Positions 23,049 to 34,873 are shown, numbered from the stretch's first letter. The stretch is 64,000 nucleotides of DNA from Pegoplata infirma (GCA_963921195.1 OY992537.1:68626040-68690039), one strand, 5' to 3'. Translations and numbers: made by a program. The notes: generated by a model from the sequence alone, not told the origin.

Positions 23049-23971
23049 GGGCAAGTACTTTCATGAAAATGCATATTTTTACTCAGCATTGTAAACATAA
23101 CATAAATTAAATATCTATCCGAATCAAAGAATTTGCAATAAAATGGCATTGATTTGTAGTTGCATGTTTTTGCATATTTTGGTATAAATGCATATTTTTG
23201 CATATTTTGATATAAATTAGACTTTTTTAAAATTCATCAATATTTTTTCAAAAGTTTCTTAGGAAAATTCAAACCCTATCCCCTGTTTCTTATAGAAAAA
23301 TGTATTTATTTATCGAAATCATATTCTTATGCATATTTTAAAGAAAATGTATTCTGGAAGTATAATTTTTAGATTCTGAAAAATTTTTCCTATTTAAAAT
23401 GTTCCTATTATAAGATATTTATAAATATCTCTTCACTAATCTTAAAGAAAAAAATGTTTTCGAACTTAAGATTTTTTAAAGGAAAATTTAATTTTTACTT
23501 TGATTAAACTTAGGGTGGGGTCTTTTGTCTTTAAGTTAATTTTTTGACTTGAAAATCGGAAAATTCCGAAAAATAGTAAAAAAAAAAGTATTTTCAAAAT
23601 AAATATTTTTTTTTAGAATAAGTGTTGAAAAATAACTTGTTTTAGAAAAATATTGTATTTTAATATTTTTTTTTTCTCTTAGAAACTTTTTTAATTCAGA
23701 AATATTTAGTGACTCAAAGAAAAAACTTCTCAAGTAAAAAAAAATATTTTACTAACTAAAAATTGTTTCCACTTAATAAAACATTTTTAAGAATTGTCAA
23801 GGGCCTTAAAATATTTGACAAATTCTTATTTATGTTGACAAATTATTTTTTTTAGTAAAAACAATAATTTTTAGATGCATATTTTTAAAGTTTTTAGTGC
23901 ATATTTTGGATTTTTAGACGCATATTATAGGCACATATTTTTGTTTTTTAGATGCATGAAAGTACTTGCCC
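23049..23971. mobile_element. hAT-like MITE nested in a hAT-like element
   Basis: 923 bp. Ends GGGCAAGTACTTTCATG and, reverse-complemented, GGGCAAGTACTTTCATGC. An 8-bp TAGTTATA is present at 23041-23048 and 23972-23979; if the true ends include the preceding TA the duplication would be shorter, so the exact border is ambiguous. Both subterminal regions carry repeated ATGCATATTTTTG words, as does the element at 59494. No coding frame of note. Confidence 0.82.
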
Positions 23972-24428
23972 TAGTTATAAGGATAAAACCAAAAAAATTA
24001 CATTTTAAACTTCCTTACAATGTTCTGATGGTATTCCTGATCTTATCGAGGCTGAATTTTTTTCAAAAGTTATGTAATTTTGTTGGGAAAAGGAATAAAA
24101 AGACAACATTAACGCTTCTTTTAATATCAACAGAATTCTTGGATTTGGGGGCTTGATTCACAAAAAATTCAAATTCCCATATCTCGAGAAGGCGATTTAT
24201 TACAACTTTTTTATTTAAAATTTAATATTTAAATATCATAAAAAGGTCTAACCTTAAAATTAATATAAAAATATGGTTTAATAAACACCATTTCTTTAAT
24301 TAAAAAAGAGTTTATATTTGAATATACATAAATTTTTTTTTGGGGGATTTTATATAATTTGTAGGGTATTTTTGGGGATTTCATTTTTCAAATTGGGGAC
24401 AAGAGCCAAATATTTTCTGGCAACACTG

Positions 24429-25176
24429 GTGATGGTCTTCCTCTTCTTCGGCTACCTTGAGGATTCCATTCAATAGCATTTCTTGTAGTATCACTCAGTG
24501 GCCTTCGCAAGGCATGACCAATCCAGCGCCATTTTCTTCTAAGAATTTCATTACTAATGGGGGTTTGATTTGTTTCTCTCCATAGCCTTTCGTTTGAAAT
24601 TGTTTGAGGCCAGAATATTCTTAGGATTCTTCGTAGACATCGATTTATAAACACTTGCAGTGAGTTTATATCACGAGCTGCTGCGTTCCAAGATTCGCAT
24701 CCATAAAGAAGCACGGATTTAATGCAAGAATTGAAAATGTTAATTTTTGTTCTTTTTGACATGTGAGGAGATCGCCAAATGGGATTTAAGAGGCCAAATG
24801 ATCGCTTACGAAAATTAATGCGATTCTGTACATCATTACTGGAACCACCCGTTGTTGTTAATAAACTACCCAGGTAGATGAATTTGGAAACATCTTCTAA
24901 CACTATATCATTTATGGAAAACGTTCTGTTGTTTGAAGAGTTGATGCGCATTACCTTGGTCTTTGCTATGTTTATTTTCATACCGGCTTTTTCTGCTTCT
25001 TTCTGTACTGCTGTGATCTTTGCCGCCATGTCGTTGTAGTTATGTGAAAGCAGACAAATGTCATTAGCATAGTCGAGATCTTCAAGCCTTCTATGAAATC
25101 CCCATGAAATTCCTCTTTCTTCTCGGGTTGCTTTATTCATGATGTTGTCTAAGAAAGCAGGGGGGATAAAATGCAA
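24429..25176 (-). pseudogene. RTE reverse transcriptase, C-terminal part, with altered YxDD box
   Basis: Follows the frameshift at 25165. The catalytic motif C reads LDYANDICLLSH, where the family normally has a second Asp (YADD); Asn at that position should abolish polymerase activity. Downstream are the typical RTE thumb and C-terminal signatures LLYGCESWNAAA, FINRCLRRILRIFWP and RRKWRWIGHALRRPL, then a GRP motif. The open frame runs on to 24388 only because it reads into the inserted hAT-like element; the LINE part ends at the duplicated GTGATGGT (24429-24436). Confidence 0.9.
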
Positions 25177-26105
25177 CCTTGCCTCACGCCAGTGTTTACC
25201 GTAAATCTATCACTCACGCAACCTTCATGCATCACTCTGCAGCATACATTATCATAGAGGGCTTGAATCAATGATATAATCTTGGTGGGTGTGCCTTTAA
25301 TTGCAAGGGCATTCCAAATAGCCGAGTGTGAGAGGGTATCAAAGGCCTTCTCGAAGTCTATGAAAACGAGGTACAAAGGGGATCTCCACTCGACGGACTG
25401 TTCTATTATAATCCGGAGGCTGTTCACATGGTCTATGCAGGATTTTTGGGGTCGAAAGCCAGCTTGTTCGTTGCGAAGATTTGAATCGAATGCGGCTGAA
25501 AGTCGTTTGTTTATAATCTGTGTTATAACTTTGTTTGCTATGTTGATGAGTGTGATACCACGCCAGTTTATACATTGAGATAAATCTCCTTTTTTTGGGA
25601 TGTTAATGATTAAACCTTCCTTAAGTCCTCCAAAATTCCTCAATAATTTTATACATAAAACGGGCGCTTGTTTGTTATCTTTACCTGGGGACTTGTTGTT
25701 CTTAAGGGCAATTATGGATTCTATAATTTCGGGTATATCAGGGCATTCTATAGGTATATCATTCCTTAGATTGTGGTGGTCGCAGTCACAAGGATCGTGC
25801 TGCATGGTTTCTGTATCTGACAACATAGTAGAATAATGTTGCAACCATAATTCCATCTGGCCACTTTTTGATGTAATTATTTCGCCGTTGTTGGATTTAA
25901 GAGGTTTTGCCGTTGTAAAGTTCTTCTGAGTAAGTTTCCTGGTTATATTATATAGATCCTTAGTACGGTTATTTACAGATGCGATTTCGGCTTCTCTAGC
26001 AAGATCATTAAACCATCTGCGTTTGTCATTACGTGCATTTCTTTTTACACTCTTATCAATAGTCCGGTATATTGCGCGTAACCTTAGTTTTTCATCGTGC
26101 GTCAC
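25149..26105 (-). pseudogene. RTE reverse transcriptase, N-terminal part
   Basis: Continuation of the LINE polyprotein in another frame after the break at 26105-26114. Visible: a linker rich in basic residues (KRNARNDKRRWFNDLAREAE), the palm motif A region (VFIDFEKAFDTLSH, with the catalytic Asp) and motif B (GVRQGCILSPLL). A frameshift at the C-run near 25165 ends this frame; the rest of the palm continues in the frame 25176-24429. No start is expected here because it is internal to one polyprotein. Confidence 0.88.
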
Positions 26106-26113
26106 TGCAGTAT

Positions 26114-27112
26114 TCAGTATTCAGAAATCAAGTCCCAGGTAGTATCTGAAATCCACTGTTTCCTATTGTTGGTTTTGAATCCTATATGCTCTTTAGCAGC
26201 CGATGTAAAACATTCTTCTACCTTCTTCCAGCCAAATGTGGAATTTGTTTGTGAGGCTTCTAGAGAGGTTCTTAATGCTTCAGAATAGTTGTTAAGTATG
26301 GTTGGATTTTTTAGTTTTTTTACATCAAATTTTCGTTGTACTTTTTTGATACTCTTGACGGCAGCAACTTTCAGACGAATTGTGCCTATTAGAAGATGAT
26401 GGTCGCTATTGCAGTCGGCGCCTCGTTTATTGCGAACATCGAGCAGAGATCCTCTCCATTTTCTTCTGATTGCAATGTGGTCTATTTGGTTTTCTGTTTT
26501 GTTGTCTGGAGAAACCCAAGTAATTTTATGTACCCGTTTATGGGGAAAAAGCGTACCACCGATCACCAGGTTGTTGTTGATGCATAACTCGGCGAAAAGT
26601 TCACCATTTTCGGTCATTCTACCAATACCGTGGCGGCCCATAACACTTTCCAAGCCGCTGTTGTCAGATCCAACTTGAGCGTTAAAATCCCCAGTCATCA
26701 ACATTATATCACCACGATTAACAGAGGCTGTTACTCTTGTTAAGTGCTCATAGAACTCTTCCTTCACAGACAATTCTGAGGTTTCAGTGGGTGCATAGCA
26801 GTGCACACATGTAATGTTTCTGGCGCGGGTTCTAAATCTTGCTGTGATGATTCTGTCAGAATGTGGTTTCCAATCTATTAATGCATTTCGGGCATCTTTA
26901 GACAGCAGTAGCCCAACGCCGCTCGATCTTGGTTCTTCAGGTGGTTTACCGGAATAAATCAAAGTAAGTCCATTAGATGTAGCAAACTCACCAGAGTCAG
27001 GCCACCTGGTTTCACAGAGACCCATGAATAATAGGTTGTAACGGAGTAGTTCGTTGCATACTTGAGCAAGACAAGTGCTATCTAAAAGCGTATGGACGTT
27101 CCATATTCCAAA
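26114..27112 (-). pseudogene. RTE endonuclease domain (broken ORF)
   Basis: The endonuclease of the LINE, which would nick target DNA to prime reverse transcription. The conserved frame starts with GIWNVHTLLD at about 27110; a TGA precedes it directly, and the first Met is at 27025 (MGLCETRWPD). Metal-binding and catalytic motifs of the exonuclease/endonuclease/phosphatase fold are all visible: ETRW near the start, GDFNAQVG in the middle, and SDHHLL near residue 200 of the Met-initiated frame. It stops at 26114 where the sequence carries a tandem AATACTG AATACTG, which breaks the frame to the reverse transcriptase. The endonuclease residues look intact; the gene as a whole is not. Confidence 0.88.
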
Positions 27113-27440
27113 TCATGTCCATTTTTTAAAGCTAAAAGTCGTCATCGGGTTAATCGTTTGGTTTTCATTTTGACTAGTTACAGTTTCTGTAATCATTGTA
27201 GTTTAAGATGAGTAACTGATTGGGCTAAACATCCGATCCTGGAGCTGGGGCTGCCAGCAACGCATCCAGGCATGCAGTGGGCAAGGTATTTAGTCATTGC
27301 GGTTCTTAGGGTTATACCGCCCAACTTCGGTCGACAGAGCCTCGTCTGTTATCGGCAGGGTGCGCCACGTGCAGGAGAGGTTGCCATTTGAGTAGGAGAG
27401 GCTATAGTCACTACGCTTTACTACCCCTTTAACAACACCT
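27113..27440 (-). other. LINE 5' region
   Basis: The most G+C-rich stretch in the neighbourhood, upstream of the endonuclease on the minus strand. It holds no long frame. It ends at about 27440 (acaacacct on the plus strand) where array units resume. It presumably carries the internal promoter of the LINE, but I see no motif that proves this. Confidence 0.6.
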
Positions 27441-27476
27441 AAAAAAAAATATTGATGAAAAAAAAAATTTTTTTTT
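27441..27476. repeat. Array fragment right of the LINE
   Basis: One or two TATTGATGAAAA units followed by an A/T run. It is the continuation of 21214-21283 across the LINE. Confidence 0.7.
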
Positions 27477-28633
27477 TTTTTTATATGAGGTAGTTAAGGT
27501 TGTAGGTCTCGTCGAAAATATCACAAAAATGCCCATCAAACTTGCCAGACACTCTCAAATTTTAAAGTTATTGTCAAAAAACGTTTTTTTTTGGGACTTT
27601 TCTCACTAAACCACGTGTACCTTAAACATTTTTCAACCGATTTTAAATTTTTCAACTGTTTTGGATAGAAAAAAGATAGGGCTTTTCATGTGTGTGAATT
27701 GGTCTTTACATTCAAGAAAGATATGTATTTATTTTTTCAACAACATCTAAGGAAAATTTAATTGTGAATACGATGAGCTTTATGCCAAAAAAAATCGGAT
27801 AACAATTGACAGAGTTGTGATAATTTTTCTAAAAATGAAAATTATGATTTTGTATGAAATTGCCGTGCGGATAACCCAAGCAAAAAAAATACATAAATAA
27901 ACGAACATACTGAAAGGTCGCGTATAATTATTTTAAAGGTTTTAGACCTCCTGAATTCGAATTTGACCTTGTAATTGTGCTTTTGACATATCAATTTATG
28001 TTAAATATCTCAAAAACCTGACGAGATAGAGCAATTTAAAGACCAGATTCGGATTCAGCGCGCCAAAAATCTTTAAAAATATTGTACATGACCATTTATG
28101 ATAAATTTATTTTTTGCCTGGGTTATCTGCAAGGCGATTTCCTGCAAAATCTTAATTTTCTTTTTTAGAAAAATTATCACAACTCTGTCAATTATTATCC
28201 GATTTTTTCACGATAAAGCTTATCGTATTAAGAATTAAATTATCTTTAAATAAACGCTCATAAATAAGAAGGTTGTTAAACGAACTATAGCAGAAAAAAA
28301 TCGATAAACTCGAAAAATTTTCAAAAAATAACAAACAAATTTGATTTTATAGAAAAAATCAATAGATATCTTTCTTTTACGTATTGACCAATTCACACAC
28401 ATGGAAAGCCCTATCCCTTTCTATCCAAAACAGTTTAAAAATTTAAAATCGGTTGAAAATTTTCTGAATTACACAAGGTTTAGTGAGAAAAGTCCCAAAA
28501 AAACGTTTTTTGACAATACCTCTAAAATCTGAGGGTGTCTGGCAAGTTTAATGGTCATTTTTGTAATCTACTCAACAAGACCAACAACCTATACTATGTC
28601 ACATCAGAAGTATTTTTTCACTGTAGCACAGTG
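27477..28633. mobile_element. Foldback element of the 30907 family, left end truncated
   Basis: The inverted arms share ACTTGCCAGACA(C)CCTC-type phrases, GGGACTTTTCTCACTAAACC and GATAGAGCAATTTAAAG with the element at 30907-34361. The right end is intact (GTAGCACAGTG followed by TTA at 28634). The left terminus CACTGTGC is missing: the sequence starts abruptly at TATATGAGGTAG after array units. It lacks the 31280-33430 insert of the longer copy, so it shows the basic palindromic form. Confidence 0.8.
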
Positions 28634-28636
28634 TTA

Positions 28637-28798
28637 TTTATAAAAAAAATATTGATGAAAAATAATATTGATGAAAAAAAATATTGATGAAAAAAAATAT
28701 TGATGAAAATAATATTGATGAAAAAAAATATTGATGAAAAAAATATTGATGAAATATTGATGAAAAAAATATTGATGAAAAAAAAAATTTTTGATGCA
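28637..28798. repeat. TATTGATGAAAA array fragment
   Basis: About ten units, again ending directly at the palindrome module, as at 17048. Confidence 0.88.
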
Positions 28799-28818
28799 AA
28801 ATAATTATGTTACGTTTT

Positions 28819-28836
28819 ATTCACCAGCTGGTGAAT
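28819..28836. other. Perfect 18-bp palindrome, copy 3
   Basis: ATTCACCAGCTGGTGAAT with the same upstream block (aaataattatgttacg) and downstream tail as copy 2. Confidence 0.85.
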
Positions 28837-30640
28837 ATTTGTTTTACTACAATTTTTGATTTTAAGAAAATGAAAACAGTAATTCCTATTTTCTTGTTTG
28901 TTAATCATTAGCTTAGACGTTATTTATACACAGCCTTTTTTTGCTTGCAATAAAGTCTTGCAACTTTTTTTTTCCTTGTTCTTTAAAAAATAATTTTCGA
29001 TCGAAATTATTTTTTTTTTTGTAATTTTACAAATTTCCAAGATTTTTTTCAAAAAAAAAAATAGTGAATTTACGAGAATTTCTTGAAAGCTTTATTTCGT
29101 CAAAAAAGTAGTAAATTTACAATTTTATTGGTAAAAATCTTGTCAAATTACAAAAAAGCTCGTAATTTTTACTAGGAATTCTCGTAAAATAGGAGGTAGC
29201 AAAAAATCTAGAAAAGTTACGAAACCTCCTTGTAAATTTTATCGCGTTAAAAAAATTGTAAATTTACTATTTTTTTGGTAAAAAGCTTGTAAAATTACAA
29301 AATTATTGGTAAAAAGCTTGTAATATTATTAGGAATTCTCGTTAAATAGGAGGTAGCAAAAAATCTAGTAAAATTACGAAACCTCTTTGTAAATTTTATC
29401 GTGTCGAAAAATTTATACATTTACAATTTTATTGGTAAAAACCTTGTAAAATTACAAATTGCAAAATTGCATTTTTCGCACGCACTTTGGACAACCCCCA
29501 GCAAAATTTTATGCTAAAAATTTTTAAAGAACATTTTTGAAATAAAGACCAAAATTAACCCTAAAAATGAGAGATATGTTCTAAGAAAAGAACCGCCATC
29601 AAATGTCACTTAAAGCATATTTTAACATTATAATCTCAGAATTAGATTTTATATTTTTTTTGGTCTTATTTACAACGCCTTTTTTAAAATTTCAGTGGGC
29701 CATTGAAAATTAACTGCAGCTAAGTTTCAAAACCACTTCAGGGGTTTTAGTATACTATTGGCATACTTTCATATTTTTTGGGACCCATCCATGATACAAA
29801 ATCGTGTTGCACAGTGTTACATTTGTTATAGGTTTGAATAACTTCACTAGGAAGTGGATACGACTTTTTTTGAAAGTGACTTTACTTTTCCGGAATTGGC
29901 ATCCACTTGACTTTAAATCATAACAGATTAAGAAACAAAAATATATTTTCAGTAACCCTCTTAAGTTTCCATAGAGTGTTATATGTTTCCAGTTGACCGA
30001 CTGTATTTTTTATCAACTTGTTATTTTCTATATACTTTATACTTATTATTTAGTTAATGGTTAGTGATTCTTATAAAGACTTCAATTGTGTTTTAAAATG
30101 GTGGTTGATTTAATGATGATTCAATATTGAAAGTTTTTATTTTGAAAAGGGGACACTTTTAAAAATGTATGAAGGGTTTTTATGGTATTTAGGGTGCAAT
30201 TTTTGTAGATATTCTATTGTTATTTTAGCAAAATAAAGTAATATTAAAATATTATAAATCATGTTAATGGACCATAAAATATTTTTGATCTATGGCATGT
30301 ATTTAGCAGAGACACTCTTATTAATATATTCATAAAAAAATATTTTTAACAAGCTTCTGAAATAAAACGGAACAGAAAACAGGCTATTAACATTATTTTT
30401 CTCATAAGTATATTTAATAAATTTGTTCGACTTATTTCATACTTCTTTTGTGACACACAATAAACAAATATTTTTTTTTTTATCGAAAAACGCGACTGGT
30501 GTAAACTTTTTCCATAGTGCCAAAAAATTTTTTTTTTCATTTTTGGCGAAAACGCGAATTGCTCTAGAAAACCTGTAAAACACAGGTATTTTATTTTTGG
30601 CCCTACTCTCAGAATTTTTTGGTCCACTTCATATGTACAG
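28837..30640. repeat. Duplicated segment D2
   Basis: Second copy of D1. It contains only the left part of the 17168 MITE (a deletion joins ttgcaact to ttccttgttc, the equivalents of about 17218 and 17512) and none of the 18469-19790 foldback (intact site at 29886-29889). Elsewhere the copies differ by scattered substitutions and small indels. Non-coding. Confidence 0.88.
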
Positions 30641-30906
30641 GCAAGTTTTGAAATTTGTCAGGCTATGTTATTACTAAGTCCCTTTTTAGTCAAACAAATT
30701 TTTAAGTAATAAAAATATTTTTATTGCACGACTTTTTCAACACATTTTTTTGATACTTAAAGTCCAATATTCGAAAAAAAAATCAATAAAATATAGGACT
30801 TTTTTACATGTTTACTTCATGAAATGTTTTAGATGTGGAGACATTTTTACTAACTCTGTTAAATTACAGAAAAACTCTGCTAATTTAACAGAGTACACCA
30901 TAATTA
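30641..30906. other. Host DNA with CTCTGTTAAATTAC words
   Basis: Unique sequence up to about 30840, then repeated aactctgttaaattacag-type words that continue on the far side of the next two insertions (34365-34435 and 37452-37980), so these pieces were once contiguous. Confidence 0.55.
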
Positions 30907-33900
30907 CACTGTGCTACAAAAAACACAAAATCGAATATACTTTTGAAATGAGGTAGTTAAGGTTGTAGGTCTCGTCGAAATGATCACAAAAATGCCCATC
31001 AAACTTGCCAGACACCCTCAAATTTTAAAGTTATTGTCAGAAAACTTTTTTTTGGGACTTTTCTCACTAAACCACGTGTAACTTAAAAAGTTTTTCACCG
31101 ATTTTCAGTTTTTTAACTGTTTTGGATAGAAGAAATATGGGGCTTTTTAGGTGTGTGAATTAGTCTATACATTTAAGAAAGATATGTATTGATTTTTTCA
31201 ACAATATCAAATTTTTTTGTTATTTTTTGTAAAATTTTTGAGTTTATCGATTTTTTCCTGCTATAGTTCGTTCAACAATATATATGGACATTTCCATTTA
31301 ACTTTTCATTTGTTTGAAATTTTGTTTTTTTGGCAAAAACTTTTTTTATTTGCATTGAAATGGCTATCTACTGATAGAAATGCATAAAGGACTTCTAATG
31401 CAATTAGCTTACAAGCTTTTAAGGCAAAAAATCTTAATTTGCGGTAGTTAGCGACAATCAAACTTCAGAAATGTGGAAAAGTCGATTGAAATTTCATAAA
31501 AATTATGTACTCTTTGGCCTATTGTACTTGCGCCGTCCAACGTATTCTTCGAAGATTTAAAGTATATGGTCCCTACACTTGTTCAAAAAAGATGTATTTA
31601 TGAATTTGATGTGCCATCAATATTAAAAAAGTTATTTAGTGGTAACGGTTTGAAATTAAAATTTCTTCATTTTCAATTTTTCGTCGTTTTTTGATCAGGA
31701 AATTTGCGCCGCTTCATACTTTTTAAAATCTGATACGCAAAATGATAGCTGTCGTAATTCCCTACAATTTAAAACCGGTCCCATGAATGTGCCCTCAATG
31801 GGAGTGGAGTACTAGCTAGACAAAAGTTGAGAGACAAAACGTGAAAGTCATCAAAAATCCACTTTTTTGCGAGGCAAATTCGCAATATTATTTAAAAGTG
31901 CCCAGCACTTCGCGTGATCCAAATATTTTTTGAGTTTTTATAATAAAATCGATATAGCGTGTTAAAATTTTGATTAGCAAAAATTTTGCAAAAATCTGAC
32001 ATTTCACGATTTTAAAGTTTTGCTTGTATTTTCACGTGAAAAGAATTTAGATTTAAAATATACTTGTCAGACGATTGCTTGTTATGCGTATTATGGATCG
32101 TGTGCAAAAATTGGGACTTAATGTAACTGTACGCTGAAGACGCGCCAATTTTGTCTCCAGATAAACCGCCAGGGCACACCCAAACCGCTAATAGAAATTA
32201 ACTTCTATAAATGGTAATTGATAGTACTTATGAAGCTTTATCCCAAAACTGAGCGGCATTCATAAATTTTGAAGATTGTGGATTTTATGCATCTCTCAAA
32301 ATTTCATTAATCAGAAATTTCATCTCTTTAAAAAATTTACAATTTTGCATAATGCACAAGCTTTTTAACTAATTTGAAGGTGCTAAACCTGAATATGGCC
32401 TTTAATTTGGTCCATCATCTTTAATTTTCACGTAAATCGCTGAAAACGCCCCAATTTTGTCTCCAGATAAACCGCCAGGGCACACCCAAACCGCTAATAG
32501 AAATTAACTTCTATAAATGCTAATTGATAGTACTTACGAAGCTTTATCCCAAAACTGAGCGGCATTCATAAATGTTCAAGATTGTGGATTTTATGCATCT
32601 CTCAAAATTTCATTAATCAGAAATTTCATCTCTTTAAAAAATTTACAATTTTGCATAATGCACAAGCTTTTTAACTAATTTTAAGGTGCTAAACCTGAAT
32701 ATGGCCTTTAATTTGGTCCATCATCTTTAGTTTTCACGTAAATCGCTGAAAACGCGCCAATTTTGTCTCTACATAAACCGCCAGGGCACACCCAAACCGC
32801 TAATAGAAATTAATTTATATAAATGGCAAGTGCTAGTGCCTATGAAGCTTAATCACAAAACTGAGCGGCATTCATAAATTTTGAAGATTTGGGATTTTAT
32901 GTTCTTTAAAAAATCAACACTTTGTTTTATTGTGAAATATAATATTGAGAAACATTAATTTTTAAACTACTGTAATTTTTGCACTATTGGAGAAAATTTC
33001 ATAAAGTTTTCTTAACTACATAGCAAATTCTTTACAGAATTCAGAAAATAATTTCCTAAAATGTTTAAACTACATAGAACTTAAATTTACGCAAAATAGT
33101 GGAAATGAAGATATTAAAATATACTTTAACCGCTAATATTTTGATATATACCACCAAAATATATATAATTAAATAAATTTTAATAAGGGTTAGTATGCAA
33201 CATTTATAAACGTTAAGATTATTAAATTCTGATAAAAATTGTAATTTTGAGATTTTTTTTAAAATTGAAATTTCAAACCGCCATAACTTTTGCGCCGTTA
33301 AGTGAAAGTTCTTCACGCGAACGGATTTGAACTCACTAAATGTATGTTAATACGTGTACAAAACGATTTTGATGTGCCTTCAAAAAAAATTTTTATTTTT
33401 TTTAAATCCAAAAATCAAAAGTTAAATGGAAATGTTCATATATTTATAAACGAATTCCTTAATAAAATTTAATTGTGAATACGATGAGCTCTATGCCGAA
33501 AAAATCGAATAACAATTGACAGAGTTGTGATAATTTTTCTAAAAAATAAAATTAAGATTTTGCATGAAATTGCCATTCGGACAACCCAGGAAAAAAAAAA
33601 TAAAAAAATAAACGAACATACTGAGAGGTCGCGTATCATTATTTTAAAGGTTTTTGGCCCCCTGAATTCGAATTTGACCTTGAAATTGCGCTATCTTATT
33701 AAGTTTTTGATGTATCAATTTATGTTTAATATCTCAAAAACCTGACACGATAGAGCAATTTAAAGGCCAGATTCGGATTCAGCGCGCCAAAAACCTTTAA
33801 AATTATTGTACATGACCTCTTCTGATAAATTTATTTTTTTTACCTGGGTTGTCTGAACGGCGATTTCCTGAAAAATCTTAATTTTCTTTTTTAGAAAAAT

Positions 33901-34361
33901 TATCACAACTCTGTCAATTCTTATCTGATTTTTACAGGATAAAGCTCATCGAATTCAGAACTAAATTTTCTTGAAAAATATGTTTATAAATATCAAGGTT
34001 ATTAAACGAACTATAGCAGAAAAAAATCGATAAACTCGAAAATTTTTCAAAAAATAACAAAAAAAATTAGATATTATAGAAAAAATCAATAGATATCTTT
34101 CTTATATGTGTAGACCAATTCACACACATGGAAAGCCCTATCCTTCTTCTATCCAAAACAGTTAAAAAATTTTAAATCGGTTGAAAATTTTCTGAATTAC
34201 ACAAGGTTTAGTGAGCAAAGTCCCAAAAAAACGATTTTTGACAATAACTCTAAAATTTGAGGGTGTCTGGCAAGTTTAATGGGCATTTTTGTGATCTACT
34301 CGACAAAACCAACAACCTATACCATGTCACATTAGAAGTATTTTTTCACTGTAGCACAGTG
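30907..34361. mobile_element. 3.5-kb foldback element with TTA duplication
   Basis: Ends CACTGTGCTACAAAAAACAC and, reverse-complemented, CACTGTGCTACAGTGAAAAA, flanked by TTA on both sides (30904-30906, 34362-34364). The arms (about 30907-31275 and 33440-34361) are inverted copies. Between them lies a further stretch (about 31280-33430), bounded by another inverted pair (ATGGACATTTCCATTTAAC and its partner near 33425) and containing the 306-bp tandem repeat. A CACTG terminus with a 3-bp duplication fits CACTA/EnSpm-like elements, but no transposase supports this. Confidence 0.85.
32132..32895. repeat. 306-bp tandem repeat, about 2.5 copies
   Basis: CGCTGAAGACGCGCCAATTTTG at 32132 recurs at 32438 and 32744, exactly 306 bp apart each time, with GGGCACACCCAAACCGC in every copy. 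The third copy is truncated near 32895. Very high similarity between copies indicates recent expansion. No frame crosses the units. Confidence 0.92.
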
Positions 34362-34816
34362 TTATCCAGCTAGCAACATAACTTGATAATTTTACTATAA
34401 AACTCTGTAAAATGATTTCGGCAAAACAAACACTGCACTCAAAAAATTATGTCATTAACTGTTTGTAGTTTATATAAAAAGTTTTCCGCTTAGTCGTTTT
34501 TAAAAGAAAAAACATTTGTTTGATGTTCAGTTTTTATTAATGACTACTTCAGTCCCTTGTTTCAAAAATAACACACTAAAAAATAAAGACTTTCATTAAC
34601 ATTTAATTTTTAAAGTCATTTATTTTTGTTCTCTAAGTAAAAACTACTGATTATTCTTTTGATTTTTAATGATTTGTGTAAGTAATTTGTTTTTTAAATT
34701 GTTGGTATTTTTTAATGAAATATCATTAGTTTTTACCTACACAAGTCAGTTATTTTTTTGTAGAAAAAAAAATCAAAAATAAATTTATAGAAATATAAAA
34801 ACATGTTTGTATCAAG

Positions 34817-34873
34817 TGACTTTGGCACGGAGTGTCTGGCCAGAATGTAGTTGATTGCGGGATCGATTCCCCA
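34817..34873 (+). pseudogene. tRNA-like segment, 5' part damaged
   Basis: Contains GGATCGATTCC at 34860-34870, a near match to the RNA polymerase III B box (GGTTCGANTCC), preceded by GGCACGGAGTGTCTGGCC. The copy at 59243-59306 (minus strand) keeps GGCACGATGGGTAGAG, which resembles an A box; here four bases are lost. It looks like a degenerate tRNA-derived passenger rather than a working tRNA. Confidence 0.5.

Larger units (their letters stand above)
21453..24428. mobile_element. hAT-like non-autonomous element in the LINE
   Basis: 2976 bp. The left end begins CAGTGTTGCCAGATAAGGGG and the right end, reverse-complemented, begins CAGTGTTGCCAGAAAATATT; GGGGATTT repeats follow both ends. The 8-bp GTGATGGT is duplicated at 21445-21452 and 24429-24436. 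An 8-bp duplication and CAGTGTTGCCA ends are typical of hAT elements. No transposase frame. Interior: an inverted module at 21905-22215, a dispersed repeat at 22785-22995, long internal inverted pairs (about 22420-22460 with 24020-24060) and a second hAT-like element at 23049-23971. Confidence 0.92.
21284..27440 (-). mobile_element. RTE-clade LINE, inactivated, split by a hAT-like element
   Basis: A non-LTR retrotransposon read on the minus strand: 5' region 27113-27440, apurinic-type endonuclease (to 26114), reverse transcriptase (26105-25149 and 25176-24429), C-terminal domain continuing at 21452-21320 beyond the inserted element, then a short 3' tail ending in a (TTA)n/(TAA)n microsatellite at about 21285-21303. 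EN followed by RT without RNase H, plus a short microsatellite tail instead of poly(A), is the RTE arrangement; the endonuclease resembles the domain databases often label craniofacial development protein 2-like. Several frameshifts and a catalytic change make it dead. Both flanks are TATTGATGAAAA array units, so the array was the target. Confidence 0.9.

Noticed and set aside
24388..24428. C-terminal extension VLPENIWLLSPI of the LINE reverse transcriptase frame
   Set aside because: It is the inserted hAT-like element being read through; the real continuation is at 21452-21320.
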